From the IMG/VR virus record IMGVR_UViG_3300046559_000483, positions 1 through 42,545 of that record: DNA of 42,545 nucleotides. The stretch is one strand, 5' to 3'. The translations under genes and the position numbers were made by a program. Shown one piece after another: positions 30,730 through 39,729 of this stretch; within the stretch, counting starts at the first letter, position 1, and every line of letters begins with the position of its first letter. The DNA is from a virus. The notes below the pieces were generated by a model that saw only the letters and a list, made by a program, of their open reading frames with translations, was not told where the DNA came from and searched no databases.

Positions 30730-32117
30730 TGGCCACCTACGCCGTACAAACCTGGACGGACGAAGTGACGTGGGCCAACGCGGCCGACATGCAGCACATG
30801 GAGGCCGGCATAGCCCTGATCAACACGCAGGGCCTCCCGGCCGGCGGCACGGCGGGCCAGGTGCTGGCCAAGTCCAGCGGCACCGACTACGCCGTCGCGT
30901 GGAAAGCGGTACTCGGCTCCGAAGTGGTCGAAACGGCCAACATCAAGAACCTGAACGTGACCACCGGCAAGATCGCCGTGGGTGCCGTGACCGAAGAAAA
31001 GCTCACCATCGGCGCCGAAGGCAAGCTGATCCCCACCGCTGGCTTCAAAACCGGCTACATCCTGACGGCCGGGGCGACCGCGGCCGAATGGAAAGCCAAC
31101 ACGGGCGGCACGGGCATCACCGCAGCCGAAGCCGAAGTCATCGCCTCCAACATAGCTCAGCGCGAAAACGTGAGCGCTCGAGTGGTGCTAACGGCCAAAG
31201 TGACGCTGAAAGGCATCCCGGCCAGCGCCGAAACAGACGGGGTGACGCTCCTCGAAGGCGACATCGTCCTGGCCTCCAAACAGACCGGCACCGAAGCGGA
31301 AAACGGCCTATGGGAAGTCAAGAAAGGGACCACGGCCTGGGCACGTCCGGCCTCCTACGCCACGGGCGCTCTGAAGCACGGCATCTTCGTCCCGATCCTC
31401 CAGGGCACGACGCACGGTGGCTCGACGTGGGTGCAGACGAATACGACGTTCATCAAAGTGGACACCGAAGCGTCGTCGTGGGCGGAAAACAGCGCCGGCA
31501 CAGGCGTGATCGGCAACCCCCAGGAATTCAACAAAGAAGAAGCGAAAACGGGCGTGTCGGGCGCCACCAATCTCGACCTCAGTAAAGCCAGCGTGTTCCG
31601 CATCGAACTGACCGGCGCCGCCGTGTTCACGCTGACCAACCTGCCCACCACCTACCCGATGGAAATCACCCTGCTGATCAAGCAGGACGCCACGGGCGGG
31701 CGCACGTGGAGCTTCGCCAACGCTGCCCCGGCGCTGGAATGGATCGGCCCCGAACCAACGTTCGAAACGGCAGCCGGGTCACGTGCGGTGATGCAGCTGG
31801 CGGTGCTCAGCAAAGGCACGGAAATACTCGGCTGGGCCAAGGCTGGCGGCAGCGTGCCGGCCATCAAAGCACCGCCGCCGACGGGGATGATCGTGGGCGT
31901 CAACTGGATGCAGGACGCAGGCTACGTGCTACACCGCTGGTGTCCGCTCCGAACGCATCAACCTGCGCCGCGACAGCCTCAGCAAAGCTCAGGCGGCGGG
32001 CTTCACCAACAACTGTTGCACCATCGGCGACTGGACAAGCGCGGAATCAAACCTGAGCCCCGCGCAGATGTTGGAAGCCCCGAACAAAGCGGCGTGGCTC
32101 ACCAAAGCCGCGGCTGA
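30729..32117 (+). pseudogene. Tail fibre with glycoside hydrolase, 5' part before a +1 frameshift
   Basis: From ATG 30729 the frame encodes a fibre N-terminus (GLPAGGTAGQVLAKSSGTDYA..WK motif near residue 36, helical and beta repeats) and a domain ending near residue 380, then GMIVGVNWMQDAGYV, the first strand of a TIM-barrel hydrolase. After about codon 400 (near 31929) the frame degenerates into His/Gln/Pro-rich sequence and stops at 32117. The hydrolase continues in the +1 frame. As it stands the product is a 462-residue truncated fibre. A sequencing error, a true mutation or programmed +1 shifting are all possible. Confidence 0.65.
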
Positions 32118-33051
32118 ATTCCTGGAAGGTGCCGAAAAAGGCGAACTGATCTTCGAGGTTATCAACGAGACCTACGAAAAGAAAGGCTACGGCACGGGCG
32201 AAGGGGCTGGGACCGAAGCAGAAAAATACGAAAAATGCGCCAAAAACAACGCCAAACTGTTCATCGCCCTGGTCGAAGAACTGAAGGCCAAATACAGCGG
32301 GAAAGGCTGGTGGCCTAACGTCAAATTCCTGATCACCACGTCGGGCAGGACGATCGCCGAATGGCTGACGCCCACACTCGCCGAACTAAACACGGCGGAA
32401 AAGAAAGCGTTCGTCAGCGGGTGGGCCTGCCACCCCTACGGTGGCAGCAACACGACCGGCAAACTTGAAGGCGAAGGCGGGAGCTGCAAGTGGAGCCGGA
32501 TGGAACAGTACCGTACCGAACTCGTGGCGGTGGGCTTCCCCAACACCGACATCTGGGCGACGGAGTGGGGCATCGAATGCAACGGGCCGTGGCTCACGCT
32601 GGACAAAGAAAAAGCCGGGGCGACGGCGCTACGGAAAGTCGGCGAAGAAGGGACGTGCGAAACCGAATTCGCGGCGCTCATCCTGGAACGCCTGGAACGC
32701 CTGAAGGTGCTGACAGCCAAGGGCTCGTGGTACTACAGCGCCCACGACAACACTGGCAAAGCTGCTGCGATCACGGCCGTCAAAGTGAACAAGGGCGCCT
32801 GGAAATCCGAAACGTTCGCGATCGGCGACGCGGTCCAGTCGGTCAAAATCAATGACGCGGAATGGTATGTGTGCATCAAAGCGGGCTCGGCTGTTGAACC
32901 CAGCAAAACCGGGTGGGAAACGTGGTGGGAACCCATCACCCAGGATCGCTGGGGCCTGCTGAAGCCCGAAGCGACCGCGACCGCGTACATAGGGAAACGC
33001 TCGCACGACAAAGCACGCACGGCGCTGGCGACCGTGGCGACGTTCAAATAA
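31930..33051 (+). pseudogene. Glycoside hydrolase domain, 3' part after the frameshift
   Basis: In the frame of ATG 32068, clear hydrolase sequence already begins upstream at about 31933 (TAGVRSERINLRRDSLSKAQ, then NNCCTIGDWTSAESNL), directly continuing the barrel started in the other frame. Catalytic candidates are Glu in FEVINETYE (codon 32167, acid/base) and Glu in IWATEWGIE (codon 32563, nucleophile), the clan GH-A pattern. After ~32790 a small binding-type domain follows (WKSETFAIGDAVQS). ATG 32068 has no ribosome-binding site, so independent translation is unlikely. Function: cleavage of a surface polysaccharide. Confidence 0.65.
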
Positions 33052-33061
33052 GGGAGGCAGC

Positions 33062-33253
33062 ATGGAGAGAGAGTTCAAGCTCGTGAAGGTGCAGCTACAG
33101 ATACACGGCACGCGGGAGGAGGACGGTGCCACGGTGGCCGAGCTGGTTTCCCACCCGATCGCCGTCTACGCCGCGCAGTGGCCCACCTACGCGCGGGATG
33201 GGTTCCCCAAACACCTGGCCGAACTAGAAGAGCAGCTGGCCGCAGAGGGCTAG
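33062..33253 (+). CDS. Small hypothetical protein of the tail cluster
   Basis: A 63-residue protein with AGGGAGGCAGC before ATG 33062. A beta start (FKLVKVQLQIHGT) is followed by a helix (FPKHLAELEEQLAAEG). Codon use returns to GAG. Function unknown; its stop abuts the hub gene. Confidence 0.5.
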   Translation: MEREFKLVKVQLQIHGTREEDGATVAELVSHPIAVYAAQWPTYARDGFPKHLAELEEQLAAEG

Positions 33254-34636
33254 ATGCCGCGCATACCCGCCCGCATCCCGTTTCTCGTAGGTGGCGAACC
33301 CGCCATCCCCGGCGGCGAAGAAGAAGTCGCGGGCGGCGGGTCGGCAGCCGAAGTGGCGGCGGGCCTTCCACCCCAGCCGCCCGGCGGTAACCCGTTCACC
33401 TACCTGGCCAGAGACCTGCTCACCTGGGAGCCCTTGGACTCGCTGCCCTACCAGGGCGTCTCCTTCGGCCGGGTGCTGGACACGCCCGGCTCGTGGCAGG
33501 GCAGCCTGCCGCTATCGGGCATGTACGACGCGCCCAGCCAGACCTACCTGTTCGACTGGAAAGACGCCACGCGGCCCTCGCGCACGGCGCTGTTCGTGGA
33601 CATGAACGGCACGCTGGTGTGGGGCGGGATCATCTGGAACGCCGACTACGAATCCGACGACGCCACGCACAGCCTGAAGGTCAAGGCTGCGGAGTTCGGC
33701 AGCTACTTCCAGCGCCGGCTGCAGGCCGAGGACTACGGCACGATCTGGGCGGCCGGTGAAGACCCCATGAAAGTCGCCAAGCGGGTCACAGAAGATGCCA
33801 TCGGTCGCGAACGGTGGGAAGACTGGCCGGCGGAAACGGTGCCTGGGCCGGGCTACCTGACGGGCGCGAAAATCCCGCTGGTGCTGAACCCCGTGGGCGG
33901 CTCGGGCGCCAAAGTGGAAGCAAGCTACAGCGGCACCAGCCTGCAGACCATAGACAGCATCGTGAGCACGCTGGCGCAGATGGGCTACGGCACGGGCTTC
34001 GACGTCAGTTACGACGTGGCCTACCTGCCGGGCACCAAGACGCCCGCCGTGACGATCAACCTGTGGTGGCCGCTCAAGGGCCGCAACGCCGCGGAAACGA
34101 GCATCGTGATTCTGGGCCGAGACACGGCCAAGTGGGGCTACCCGGAGGATGGCACGCAGCAGGGCACCGAAGTGGTTGAGACGGGCGGGACGGGCACCAC
34201 ACCGGCCTTTGGGCAGGCCCAGCCCACCGGCTACCCGCTGCTGCAGCGCGTGCAGGCCCGTAGCCAGGTGACCTCGGAGGAACTGCTCGAGGAGGTGGCC
34301 ATAGGAGACCTGGCGCTCTACCAGTACCCCTCGGTGACGCCCAGCATCGTCTTGCCCGTGCCGCTGCCGGGCACGCCGGCCGCCGAACGCAGCACCCTGG
34401 CGCTGGGCGAATTCGACGTGGGCGATCGCCTGCTGTTCAGGATCGACCCTGTGACGGCCAACGGGTTCGGCGTGTCCGGCGAGAACACCGACCCGCGGTT
34501 CCCCGAGGGCATGGAGCACGAATGGCGTCTCAACCAGTGGACGTGCACACCTAAAGATCACGGCCTCAGCACCGTGCAACTCGACCTCGGCGTGGCGCCG
34601 CTGCTCAGCACAGCGCCACCAGCGCCCCCCCACTGA
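33254..34636 (+). CDS. Minor tail protein / baseplate hub (Gp37-like)
   Basis: A 460-residue protein from ATG 33254. After a Gly/Pro-rich start, YLARDLLTWEPLDSLPYQGVSFGRVLDTPGSWQGSLPL (in segments) is the conserved opening of siphovirus hub proteins of the ReqiPepy6 Gp37-like type. Later segments include RTALFVDMNGTLVWGGIIW, HSLKVKAAEFGSYFQRR, a long beta middle and a C-terminal FDVGDRLLFRIDP, EHEWRLNQWTCTPKDHG. It should cap the tail tube and organise fibres. Confidence 0.75.
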   Translation: MPRIPARIPFLVGGEPAIPGGEEEVAGGGSAAEVAAGLPPQPPGGNPFTYLARDLLTWEPLDSLPYQGVSFGRVLDTPGSWQGSLPLSGMYDAPSQTYLFDWKDATRPSRTALFVDMNGTLVWGGIIWNADYESDDATHSLKVKAAEFGSYFQRRLQAEDYGTIWAAGEDPMKVAKRVTEDAIGRERWEDWPAETVPGPGYLTGAKIPLVLNPVGGSGAKVEASYSGTSLQTIDSIVSTLAQMGYGTGFDVSYDVAYLPGTKTPAVTINLWWPLKGRNAAETSIVILGRDTAKWGYPEDGTQQGTEVVETGGTGTTPAFGQAQPTGYPLLQRVQARSQVTSEELLEEVAIGDLALYQYPSVTPSIVLPVPLPGTPAAERSTLALGEFDVGDRLLFRIDPVTANGFGVSGENTDPRFPEGMEHEWRLNQWTCTPKDHGLSTVQLDLGVAPLLSTAPPAPPH

Positions 34637-35055
34637 TGCCCGCCCCAGCTCCCAGCGCACGCGACGCCGGCCTAGCGGGTCTCATCGAACTACAGAGCCG
34701 CGTCGCGGCCATCGAGACGTTGCTTCGCGGGCGCCCGCCGTGGGTGGAACCGGCGTTGCTCAATGCTTGGAAAAACGCGGCAGGCAGCGAGCCGGCCGCA
34801 TACACCAAGGACCTGCTGGGGTTCGTCCACCTGCGCGGCAGGGTGCAGTCTGGGGCATCGGGGAAAACGATCTTCGAACTCCCCGAAGGCTTCCGGCCGG
34901 GCAAGCTGAGCGACTACCCTGCCGGCGCCCTGAACGGCGAAACAGCCCTGGCCGCCACGATCATCGTAAGCGAAGCAGGGATCGTCAACGGCTACTACGC
35001 AGCGGGGATGACGGACTTCGGCCTGGGCGGCGTTAGCTTCTTTGCGGAAAACTAG
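34636..35055 (+). CDS. Minor tail protein with knob-type domain
   Basis: A 139-residue protein (TGATG overlap). A short coiled coil (LIELQSRVAAIETLL) is followed by a beta knob: KDLLGFVHLRGRVQSG, IFELPEGFRPGKLSDYP, IIVSEAGIVNGYYAAG, GVSFFAEN. The same plan ends the next protein, so the two are probably paralogous receptor-binding or fibre-tip modules. Confidence 0.6.
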   Translation: MPAPAPSARDAGLAGLIELQSRVAAIETLLRGRPPWVEPALLNAWKNAAGSEPAAYTKDLLGFVHLRGRVQSGASGKTIFELPEGFRPGKLSDYPAGALNGETALAATIIVSEAGIVNGYYAAGMTDFGLGGVSFFAEN

Positions 35056-35067
35056 AATGGAGACACC

Positions 35068-35967
35068 ATGACGCTAGCCATACCGTGGGCGCTGGATGGC
35101 CCCTCAACAGACGCACAGGTGGCCCGCCTAGCCATGGGCTCGCTAATCAGCGCAGCGGGTGGCGTAGTCACGGCGGGAGCCATGGAAGTGAAACAGAAGG
35201 GCACGCCGGACATGCACGTGCTCATCGCGGGTGGCACGGTGGCAGAAGGCGGTGCGTGGGTGCCGGGCACGGTCACGACCACCCAAGGCCCGTTCTTCGC
35301 CTACAACAACGCGAACGTTGAACTAGCCATCGTGGCCGCGGGCGCCACCAACCCGCGAGTGGACACGATCATCGTCCGCGTCTACGACGACGCCACCGAC
35401 AGCACGGGCAAATCGGAATCGAAATTCGAATCCCTCAAAGGTGCCGAAGAACCGGGCTGTACGCTGGAAAACCTGAAAGGCGTGGCGGCCGTGCCCAAAT
35501 CCAGCCTCGTGCTGGGCTACGTGTTGGTCGAAGCAAAAGTGACGAGCATCGTCACGGCCAAGATTCTGAACGTGGCGCGGCCCAGCGGAACAGGCGCTGG
35601 AGCATGGACTGCCATGGAATCCTTTGGGGCCAAATCAGAAGCTCTTAGTGGTGGTGTGACGCCCGGCGCGCGTATAGAGGGAGCGCGAATATTTCTAAGA
35701 GGAGTTATCGCCCCCCAAGTTGGGCAAACCCTCAAAAAGAACGATGTTCTTTGCACCTTGCCAACGGGCCTACGGCCCCTAGAGGGCACTCAACAGCCCG
35801 CGGTATGTCGCGAAGGCGGGGGCGAAGGCGCCTCCTACTTGGCCCCAAGTGCAATTGTCATAGAAACTAACGGTAAAATCAGCTACGCAGGCAACCTAAC
35901 CATCACACGTTCAGTCCTACCCGTGGGAACCATCTCGCTGGATGCCATGAGCTTCAGGCTGTCGTAG
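35068..35967 (+). CDS. Receptor-binding/upper baseplate-type tail protein
   Basis: A 299-residue protein with TGGAGAC before ATG 35068. The N-terminal ~180 residues are the beta-rich scaffold common in actinophage minor tail proteins (MHVLIAGGTVAEGGAWVPG, DTIIVRVYDDATDS). The C-terminal ~110 residues form a knob (ARIFLRGVIAPQVGQTL, LPTGLRPLEGTQQP, AIVIETNGKISYAGNL). From about 35600 the DNA is visibly less GC-rich and codon use changes, suggesting a swapped tip domain that determines host range. Confidence 0.6.
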   Translation: MTLAIPWALDGPSTDAQVARLAMGSLISAAGGVVTAGAMEVKQKGTPDMHVLIAGGTVAEGGAWVPGTVTTTQGPFFAYNNANVELAIVAAGATNPRVDTIIVRVYDDATDSTGKSESKFESLKGAEEPGCTLENLKGVAAVPKSSLVLGYVLVEAKVTSIVTAKILNVARPSGTGAGAWTAMESFGAKSEALSGGVTPGARIEGARIFLRGVIAPQVGQTLKKNDVLCTLPTGLRPLEGTQQPAVCREGGGEGASYLAPSAIVIETNGKISYAGNLTITRSVLPVGTISLDAMSFRLS

Positions 35968-36016
35968 GGGCTTGCCGTGATCGCCTACTCGATGTCTAGC
36001 CGGGTGTCTTAGTTGC

Positions 36017-36208
36017 ATGGCCCTCACTCGCCTCGACCGCGCACTGCGCGTACTAAGCAAGAGCTTCTCTCCCGTGGCCAAATGGGTCGCGCTGATCGGG
36101 ATCATCGTGGGCCTTACGATTGGCAAACCGGCCATCGCGTATTCATTCCTGGGCCTGCTTCTGGCCCCGGCCGTCATCGGCAGCAGAGAGCACGAGCCAA
36201 GCGAGTGA
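36017..36208 (+). CDS. Small membrane protein at start of lysis module
   Basis: A 63-residue protein from ATG 36017 with no ribosome-binding site. An amphipathic basic start (LDRALRVLSKSFSPVAKW) precedes one long or two short hydrophobic segments (VALIGIIVGLTIG, IAYSFLGLLLAPAVIG). The 49-nt gap upstream separates it from the tail genes and may hold a promoter, though no good hexamer is seen. Could be holin-related. Confidence 0.5.
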   Translation: MALTRLDRALRVLSKSFSPVAKWVALIGIIVGLTIGKPAIAYSFLGLLLAPAVIGSREHEPSE

Positions 36209-36291
36209 AGACAGCCATCATTACCCTGTTCTTCGTCCTCTGGATCGGCGGCACGATCCTGCTGGCCCTCTACCCGCCGCCGATGCCATGA
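36205..36291 (+). CDS. Very small membrane peptide (28 aa)
   Basis: GTG 36205 overlaps the previous stop (GTGA), and the frame ends inside the next ATGA. The 28 residues are a single membrane segment (IITLFFVLWIGGTILLALY) with a Lys at the N-terminus and a Pro tail. Coupling on both sides supports translation. Confidence 0.45.
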   Translation: MKTAIITLFFVLWIGGTILLALYPPPMP

Positions 36292-36689
36292 GCCCCCGCG
36301 AGTGGAAGGCCGTAGCGCTGGCATCGCTGGCCCTGTGGATAGGGTCGGCCGGCGTGTTCATCTGGCAGGGCACGCTGATCTCCTACAACACGGACAAGGC
36401 CAACCGTGCGGCGGCGCTGGCCGTCCGCACAGCCGGGCAGCTGGCCGGGCACGACCGCGGGGACAAACTAGCCATCTACGCGACCGACTATCGCATCTGC
36501 ATCCGCCAGATGGAGGTGCGGGCGTCGATCATAATTCACGTCCGGGCTAGCAACGGCACCCTAGACCGCTTCCTGCCGATCTTCGACTGCACGCCAGACC
36601 TAGCCGGCCAAGAGGCGCGCCGGCTCTCTGCCACAGAAGAAGCGGCCTACATCAAGCACTTCGACCACCATGCGGCGTTGGCGCCGTGA
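36288..36689 (+). CDS. Membrane-anchored protein, unknown
   Basis: A 133-residue protein from ATG 36288 (ATGA overlap). One N-terminal membrane segment (AVALASLALWIGSAGVFIW) is followed by a soluble domain with helical spacing (KANRAAALAVRTAGQ) and two Cys (YRICIRQME, IFDCTPDL). This layout is common in actinophage lysis cassettes. A holin-regulator or envelope role is inferred only from position. Confidence 0.5.
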   Translation: MSPREWKAVALASLALWIGSAGVFIWQGTLISYNTDKANRAAALAVRTAGQLAGHDRGDKLAIYATDYRICIRQMEVRASIIIHVRASNGTLDRFLPIFDCTPDLAGQEARRLSATEEAAYIKHFDHHAALAP

Positions 36690-37033
36690 TCGCGTTTCTA
36701 TCCCACGTGCCGTTCACCGAAGCCTGGACCGAAGTCCTGGCGCTGCTGGGCCTTGTGACGCTGCTGGGCGGCCTGTTCAAGCACCTCGAATGCCATCGCG
36801 CCGGCTGCCATCGCTGGGGCCGCTACCCGCACGGGCACTTCAAACTGTGCCGGCTGCACCACCCCCAAGTGCCTAACGACGGGAAGGTGCGGGCCGAGCA
36901 CATAGCCGCCGTGGCCAAGCACGAGGATCGCGTCATGGACCGCGTGGACAAGGTGGGCAAATCGGTGCGCGATCTACACGACGTGCCGCCGCAGCCACCG
37001 CCCTCGAGCCGGTCCGGCAAGGCCGTGGAATAG
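36686..37033 (+). CDS. Membrane protein with Cys/His motif
   Basis: A 115-residue protein from GTG 36686 (GTGA overlap). A hydrophobic segment (VLALLGLVTLLGGLF) is followed by HLECHRAGCHRWGRYPHGHFKLCRLHHP, here read as a metal-binding cluster of 4 Cys and 6 His, then VPNDGKVRAEHIAAVAKHED. This combination recurs next to endolysin genes in actinophages. Function is not established. Confidence 0.55.
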   Translation: MIAFLSHVPFTEAWTEVLALLGLVTLLGGLFKHLECHRAGCHRWGRYPHGHFKLCRLHHPQVPNDGKVRAEHIAAVAKHEDRVMDRVDKVGKSVRDLHDVPPQPPPSSRSGKAVE

Positions 37034-37043
37034 GCGGTAGCCT

Positions 37044-37913
37044 ATGAGAAGGATGCGCGCAGCCCTCGTAGTGCTGTTGGGCGCCGCCCTCTTGGCTGGC
37101 TGTGGGGGCGGCAAGGCGACGCCGCAGCCCAAGCCAGCCTGCCCGCCTGGGCAGGTTGCGATCCCCAGCCACGGCTGCCTGCCCGTCCAGGTGCCCGGTC
37201 CCGGTGGCTCTGGCGTCAGGCCCGAAGGTGCGCCAGCGGTGCCACGCGGCGCGGTGCCACGCACGGTAGCCGGGCTGGCTGTCTCGACGCGCGGGGTGCT
37301 GTTCGTCGCCGGCTTCGAGGGCTTCTCGAGCTGCCCGTATTGGGATCCCTACGGGCGTGTCTCCACCCGCGGCTACGGCGAAACCGACTTCGGCGACACG
37401 TTCGGCGGCCGGTGCATCAGCAGGTCCTTCGGGCTGGCCAATCTACGCAACCTGCTCAACCGCAACTACCTCTACCCCATCCGGCAGATAGGCGGCAGCT
37501 ACAACCAGTGCATGGTCGACGCCATGGGCTCCGCGTCCTACAACCTAGGGCCAGGTATCATCTTCTCGCTCGCCGGCAGCTTCCGGGCGCACAACGCCTA
37601 CCCGCTGCTGGGGTATGTCCATGCCGGTGGGGTCACGCTGCCGGGCCTAGTGCGGCGCAGGCACGCCGAGGTGGCGCTGTTCTACAGCCACGGCTGCACA
37701 CCGCCGGCACCCGAGAGCAGGGCGCACAAGCGGCTGCGGTTATACGCGGCCTACAGGCGCCGCTCGACGCTGCGGTATGCGCTGGCCCACTACGGCTGCC
37801 GGCAGCGCGTCAAGCACCGCCAGCGGGTAGGCCCTACCTGCCGTCGGTGGTTCGCCGAAGGACGGGCACGCAACCACGAAATCGCGCAACTGCACCGAGA
37901 AGGGATCACGTGA
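37044..37913 (+). CDS. GH24 lysozyme (endolysin) with lipoprotein-type signal
   Basis: A 289-residue protein from ATG 37044. The N-terminus is a lipoprotein signal: MRRMR, a hydrophobic core and lipobox LLAGC (Cys20), then a Pro/Gly-rich linker to ~80. The lysozyme part has FEGF (Glu92), PYWDPYG (Asp101) and VSTRGYGETD (Thr108), the E-D-T triad of GH24 muramidases with one extra residue before Thr. Then come SYNQCMVDAMGSASYNLGPG and a basic C-terminus. It should cut the glycan strands of peptidoglycan after export and membrane anchoring. The stop overlaps the next GTG. Confidence 0.8.
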   Translation: MRRMRAALVVLLGAALLAGCGGGKATPQPKPACPPGQVAIPSHGCLPVQVPGPGGSGVRPEGAPAVPRGAVPRTVAGLAVSTRGVLFVAGFEGFSSCPYWDPYGRVSTRGYGETDFGDTFGGRCISRSFGLANLRNLLNRNYLYPIRQIGGSYNQCMVDAMGSASYNLGPGIIFSLAGSFRAHNAYPLLGYVHAGGVTLPGLVRRRHAEVALFYSHGCTPPAPESRAHKRLRLYAAYRRRSTLRYALAHYGCRQRVKHRQRVGPTCRRWFAEGRARNHEIAQLHREGIT

Positions 37914-38410
37914 GCGCAACCGCACTACAGCACGCTGAATGGGCGCACAATGCGGCCGACCACCTCGCAGGGCAGCTCGAGCCCTACGTCTTGGGTGGAG
38001 GCCACGGTGTGGCCGCTGTCGCGGGCTACCTGCCGCCGACACGTGGCATCGAACCGGCACGCAACCCCGTGGCCGGCTTTGACTGCTCGGGGTGGGTCAG
38101 TTCGATCCTGTGGCACGCTGGTCTGCTCGGGCACGCCGAGGCAATCGCCACGCAGGGCTTCGAGGCCTGGGGGCTGCCCGGCATAGGCGAGCATGTAACC
38201 GTTTGGGTCCACGACGACCCGACCCCCAACGAAGGACTGCACCACTGCTTCGCGCACCTCTACGTGGCCGGACGCCCGCACGTCTGGACGGCCGCTACGC
38301 ACACCGGCACGATCTGCGGGTGGCAAGACCAGTGGGGCGATTGGATCACGGCGGGATACACGCCGCGGCGCCCCGACCCGGCAAGGTTCACAGGGAGGCA
38401 GTTCGCATGA
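37910..38410 (+). CDS. NlpC/P60-like cysteine peptidase
   Basis: A 166-residue protein from GTG 37910 (GTGA overlap). The motif NPVAGFDCSGWVSSILWHAGLL (Cys59) is the catalytic start of NlpC/P60 or CHAP-type peptidases; H116 in CFAHLYVAG is the likely base. No signal peptide. It probably cleaves peptidoglycan cross-links alongside the GH24 enzyme, either as a lysis partner or as a virion-bound enzyme. Confidence 0.65.
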   Translation: MSATALQHAEWAHNAADHLAGQLEPYVLGGGHGVAAVAGYLPPTRGIEPARNPVAGFDCSGWVSSILWHAGLLGHAEAIATQGFEAWGLPGIGEHVTVWVHDDPTPNEGLHHCFAHLYVAGRPHVWTAATHTGTICGWQDQWGDWITAGYTPRRPDPARFTGRQFA

Positions 38411-39720
38411 GCACCGTAGACCTCAGCACCGAACAGTGGGCGCGCGTGATTGCCGCTGTGACCGGCGGGCCGGACCTAAGCCCGACCGTCGCCACCGATG
38501 CGGCAATCCTTGCAGTCCTGCAGTCGACACAGCCGCCACCTCCACCGCCACCACCCCCGCCGGCCTCCCAGCTGACGTTCGGGCTGGACGGCAAAGGCGG
38601 CGCCGTAGTCTCCTCGGCACCTGCCGGCACCGTGACCATCGAGCCTGCGTGGAGCAGGACGACGAAACCCGAAGCGGGCGACACGATCTACTCGCAGGCG
38701 GCCGAATGGGTGCCGCCAACGGCAACGATCCTGCCGAAGCCCGGCTACCCAGTCATTGGCGGCCGGGCGCGCGACGCGGCCGGCAAAGTGATCGGCTCGC
38801 CGACGTGGGCGCCACGGCTGCTAGTCGGCGAACCGGCGCCCCCGCCGCCGCCACCTCCGCCGCCACCTCCGCCGCCACCCTCTTCGCTGGTAGTGGCTGC
38901 GGACACCTACCAGCTAGCGCCGACATCCGAAAAGAACGGGATCAAGGCCGGCCCCGATATCGCCGCCTGCGTGACGGCTGTGCGGATGTGCGGCACCTCG
39001 CGGGGCTCGACGGCGGGGCTACCCAACTCAGCCCTGACGGCCTGGCAGAAACAGGGCTGCGGTGTCATCATCACCGACTTCAACGGCGGCATGACGGTCG
39101 CGAGCATCCCGGTGGGCACCTGGACGGGGCGGTTTGTGGAACGTCAGCTGGCGGGCCCGCTCGCGATCGAGGAGGGCAACGAGCTGTACGAACCGCCGTG
39201 GGGTCCGAATCAGACAGCACAGGCCGCGATCGACGCCTACTTCGCCCGTCTGGAAGCGACGCGTGTGGCGATGGACAAAGCCTACGGCCGTGGCAACTAT
39301 GCACCGCTGCTGGCCTGCTGCCAGGGCAGCGAGAAAATGGGCTGGACGAACGCGCTCGCCGCGAAAGGGCTCAAAGACGTGGTTGACGGCGCGGTCGTCC
39401 ACTGCTACCCCAAAGAATCCCAGACCGAAACGACCGGCGCCAGCCTGAGCTTCGAGCGGGCAGGGGAAGTCCACAACGCGACGGGCCTGCCGATCTGGAT
39501 CACGGAGTTCTGTCCGCCCAGCCCCGGCAAGTTCACGCTCGCCAACCAAGCCAGCGATACAGCGGCGTTCGTCGAAAAATGCCGCGCCACGAGCTGGATC
39601 CACGGCTGCTCCTACTTCGCCTACGAGGAACGCAAAGAGGGCACCTACGGCTTCGGGCTGGTCGACGAAAGCTGGAAACACAAGCCGGTCTACGCGGCCC
39701 TACAGGCTGCGGCGAAATAG
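38407..39720 (+). CDS. Glycoside hydrolase-like protein with polyproline linkers
   Basis: A 437-residue protein from ATG 38407. A short helical start leads to a ten-Pro run (~44-53), a small beta domain (~55-140), a second run of 14 Pro (~144-157), then a TIM-barrel-type domain. Clan GH-A acid residues are visible as EEGNELYEPP (Glu259) and IWITEFCPP (Glu367), with GCGVIITDFNGG and VVDGAVVHCYPKE as barrel strands. Related in plan to the frameshifted hydrolase at 30729-33051. It probably degrades surface or wall polysaccharide. Confidence 0.65.
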   Translation: MSTVDLSTEQWARVIAAVTGGPDLSPTVATDAAILAVLQSTQPPPPPPPPPPASQLTFGLDGKGGAVVSSAPAGTVTIEPAWSRTTKPEAGDTIYSQAAEWVPPTATILPKPGYPVIGGRARDAAGKVIGSPTWAPRLLVGEPAPPPPPPPPPPPPPPSSLVVAADTYQLAPTSEKNGIKAGPDIAACVTAVRMCGTSRGSTAGLPNSALTAWQKQGCGVIITDFNGGMTVASIPVGTWTGRFVERQLAGPLAIEEGNELYEPPWGPNQTAQAAIDAYFARLEATRVAMDKAYGRGNYAPLLACCQGSEKMGWTNALAAKGLKDVVDGAVVHCYPKESQTETTGASLSFERAGEVHNATGLPIWITEFCPPSPGKFTLANQASDTAAFVEKCRATSWIHGCSYFAYEERKEGTYGFGLVDESWKHKPVYAALQAAAK

Positions 39721-39729
39721 GAGGAACCA

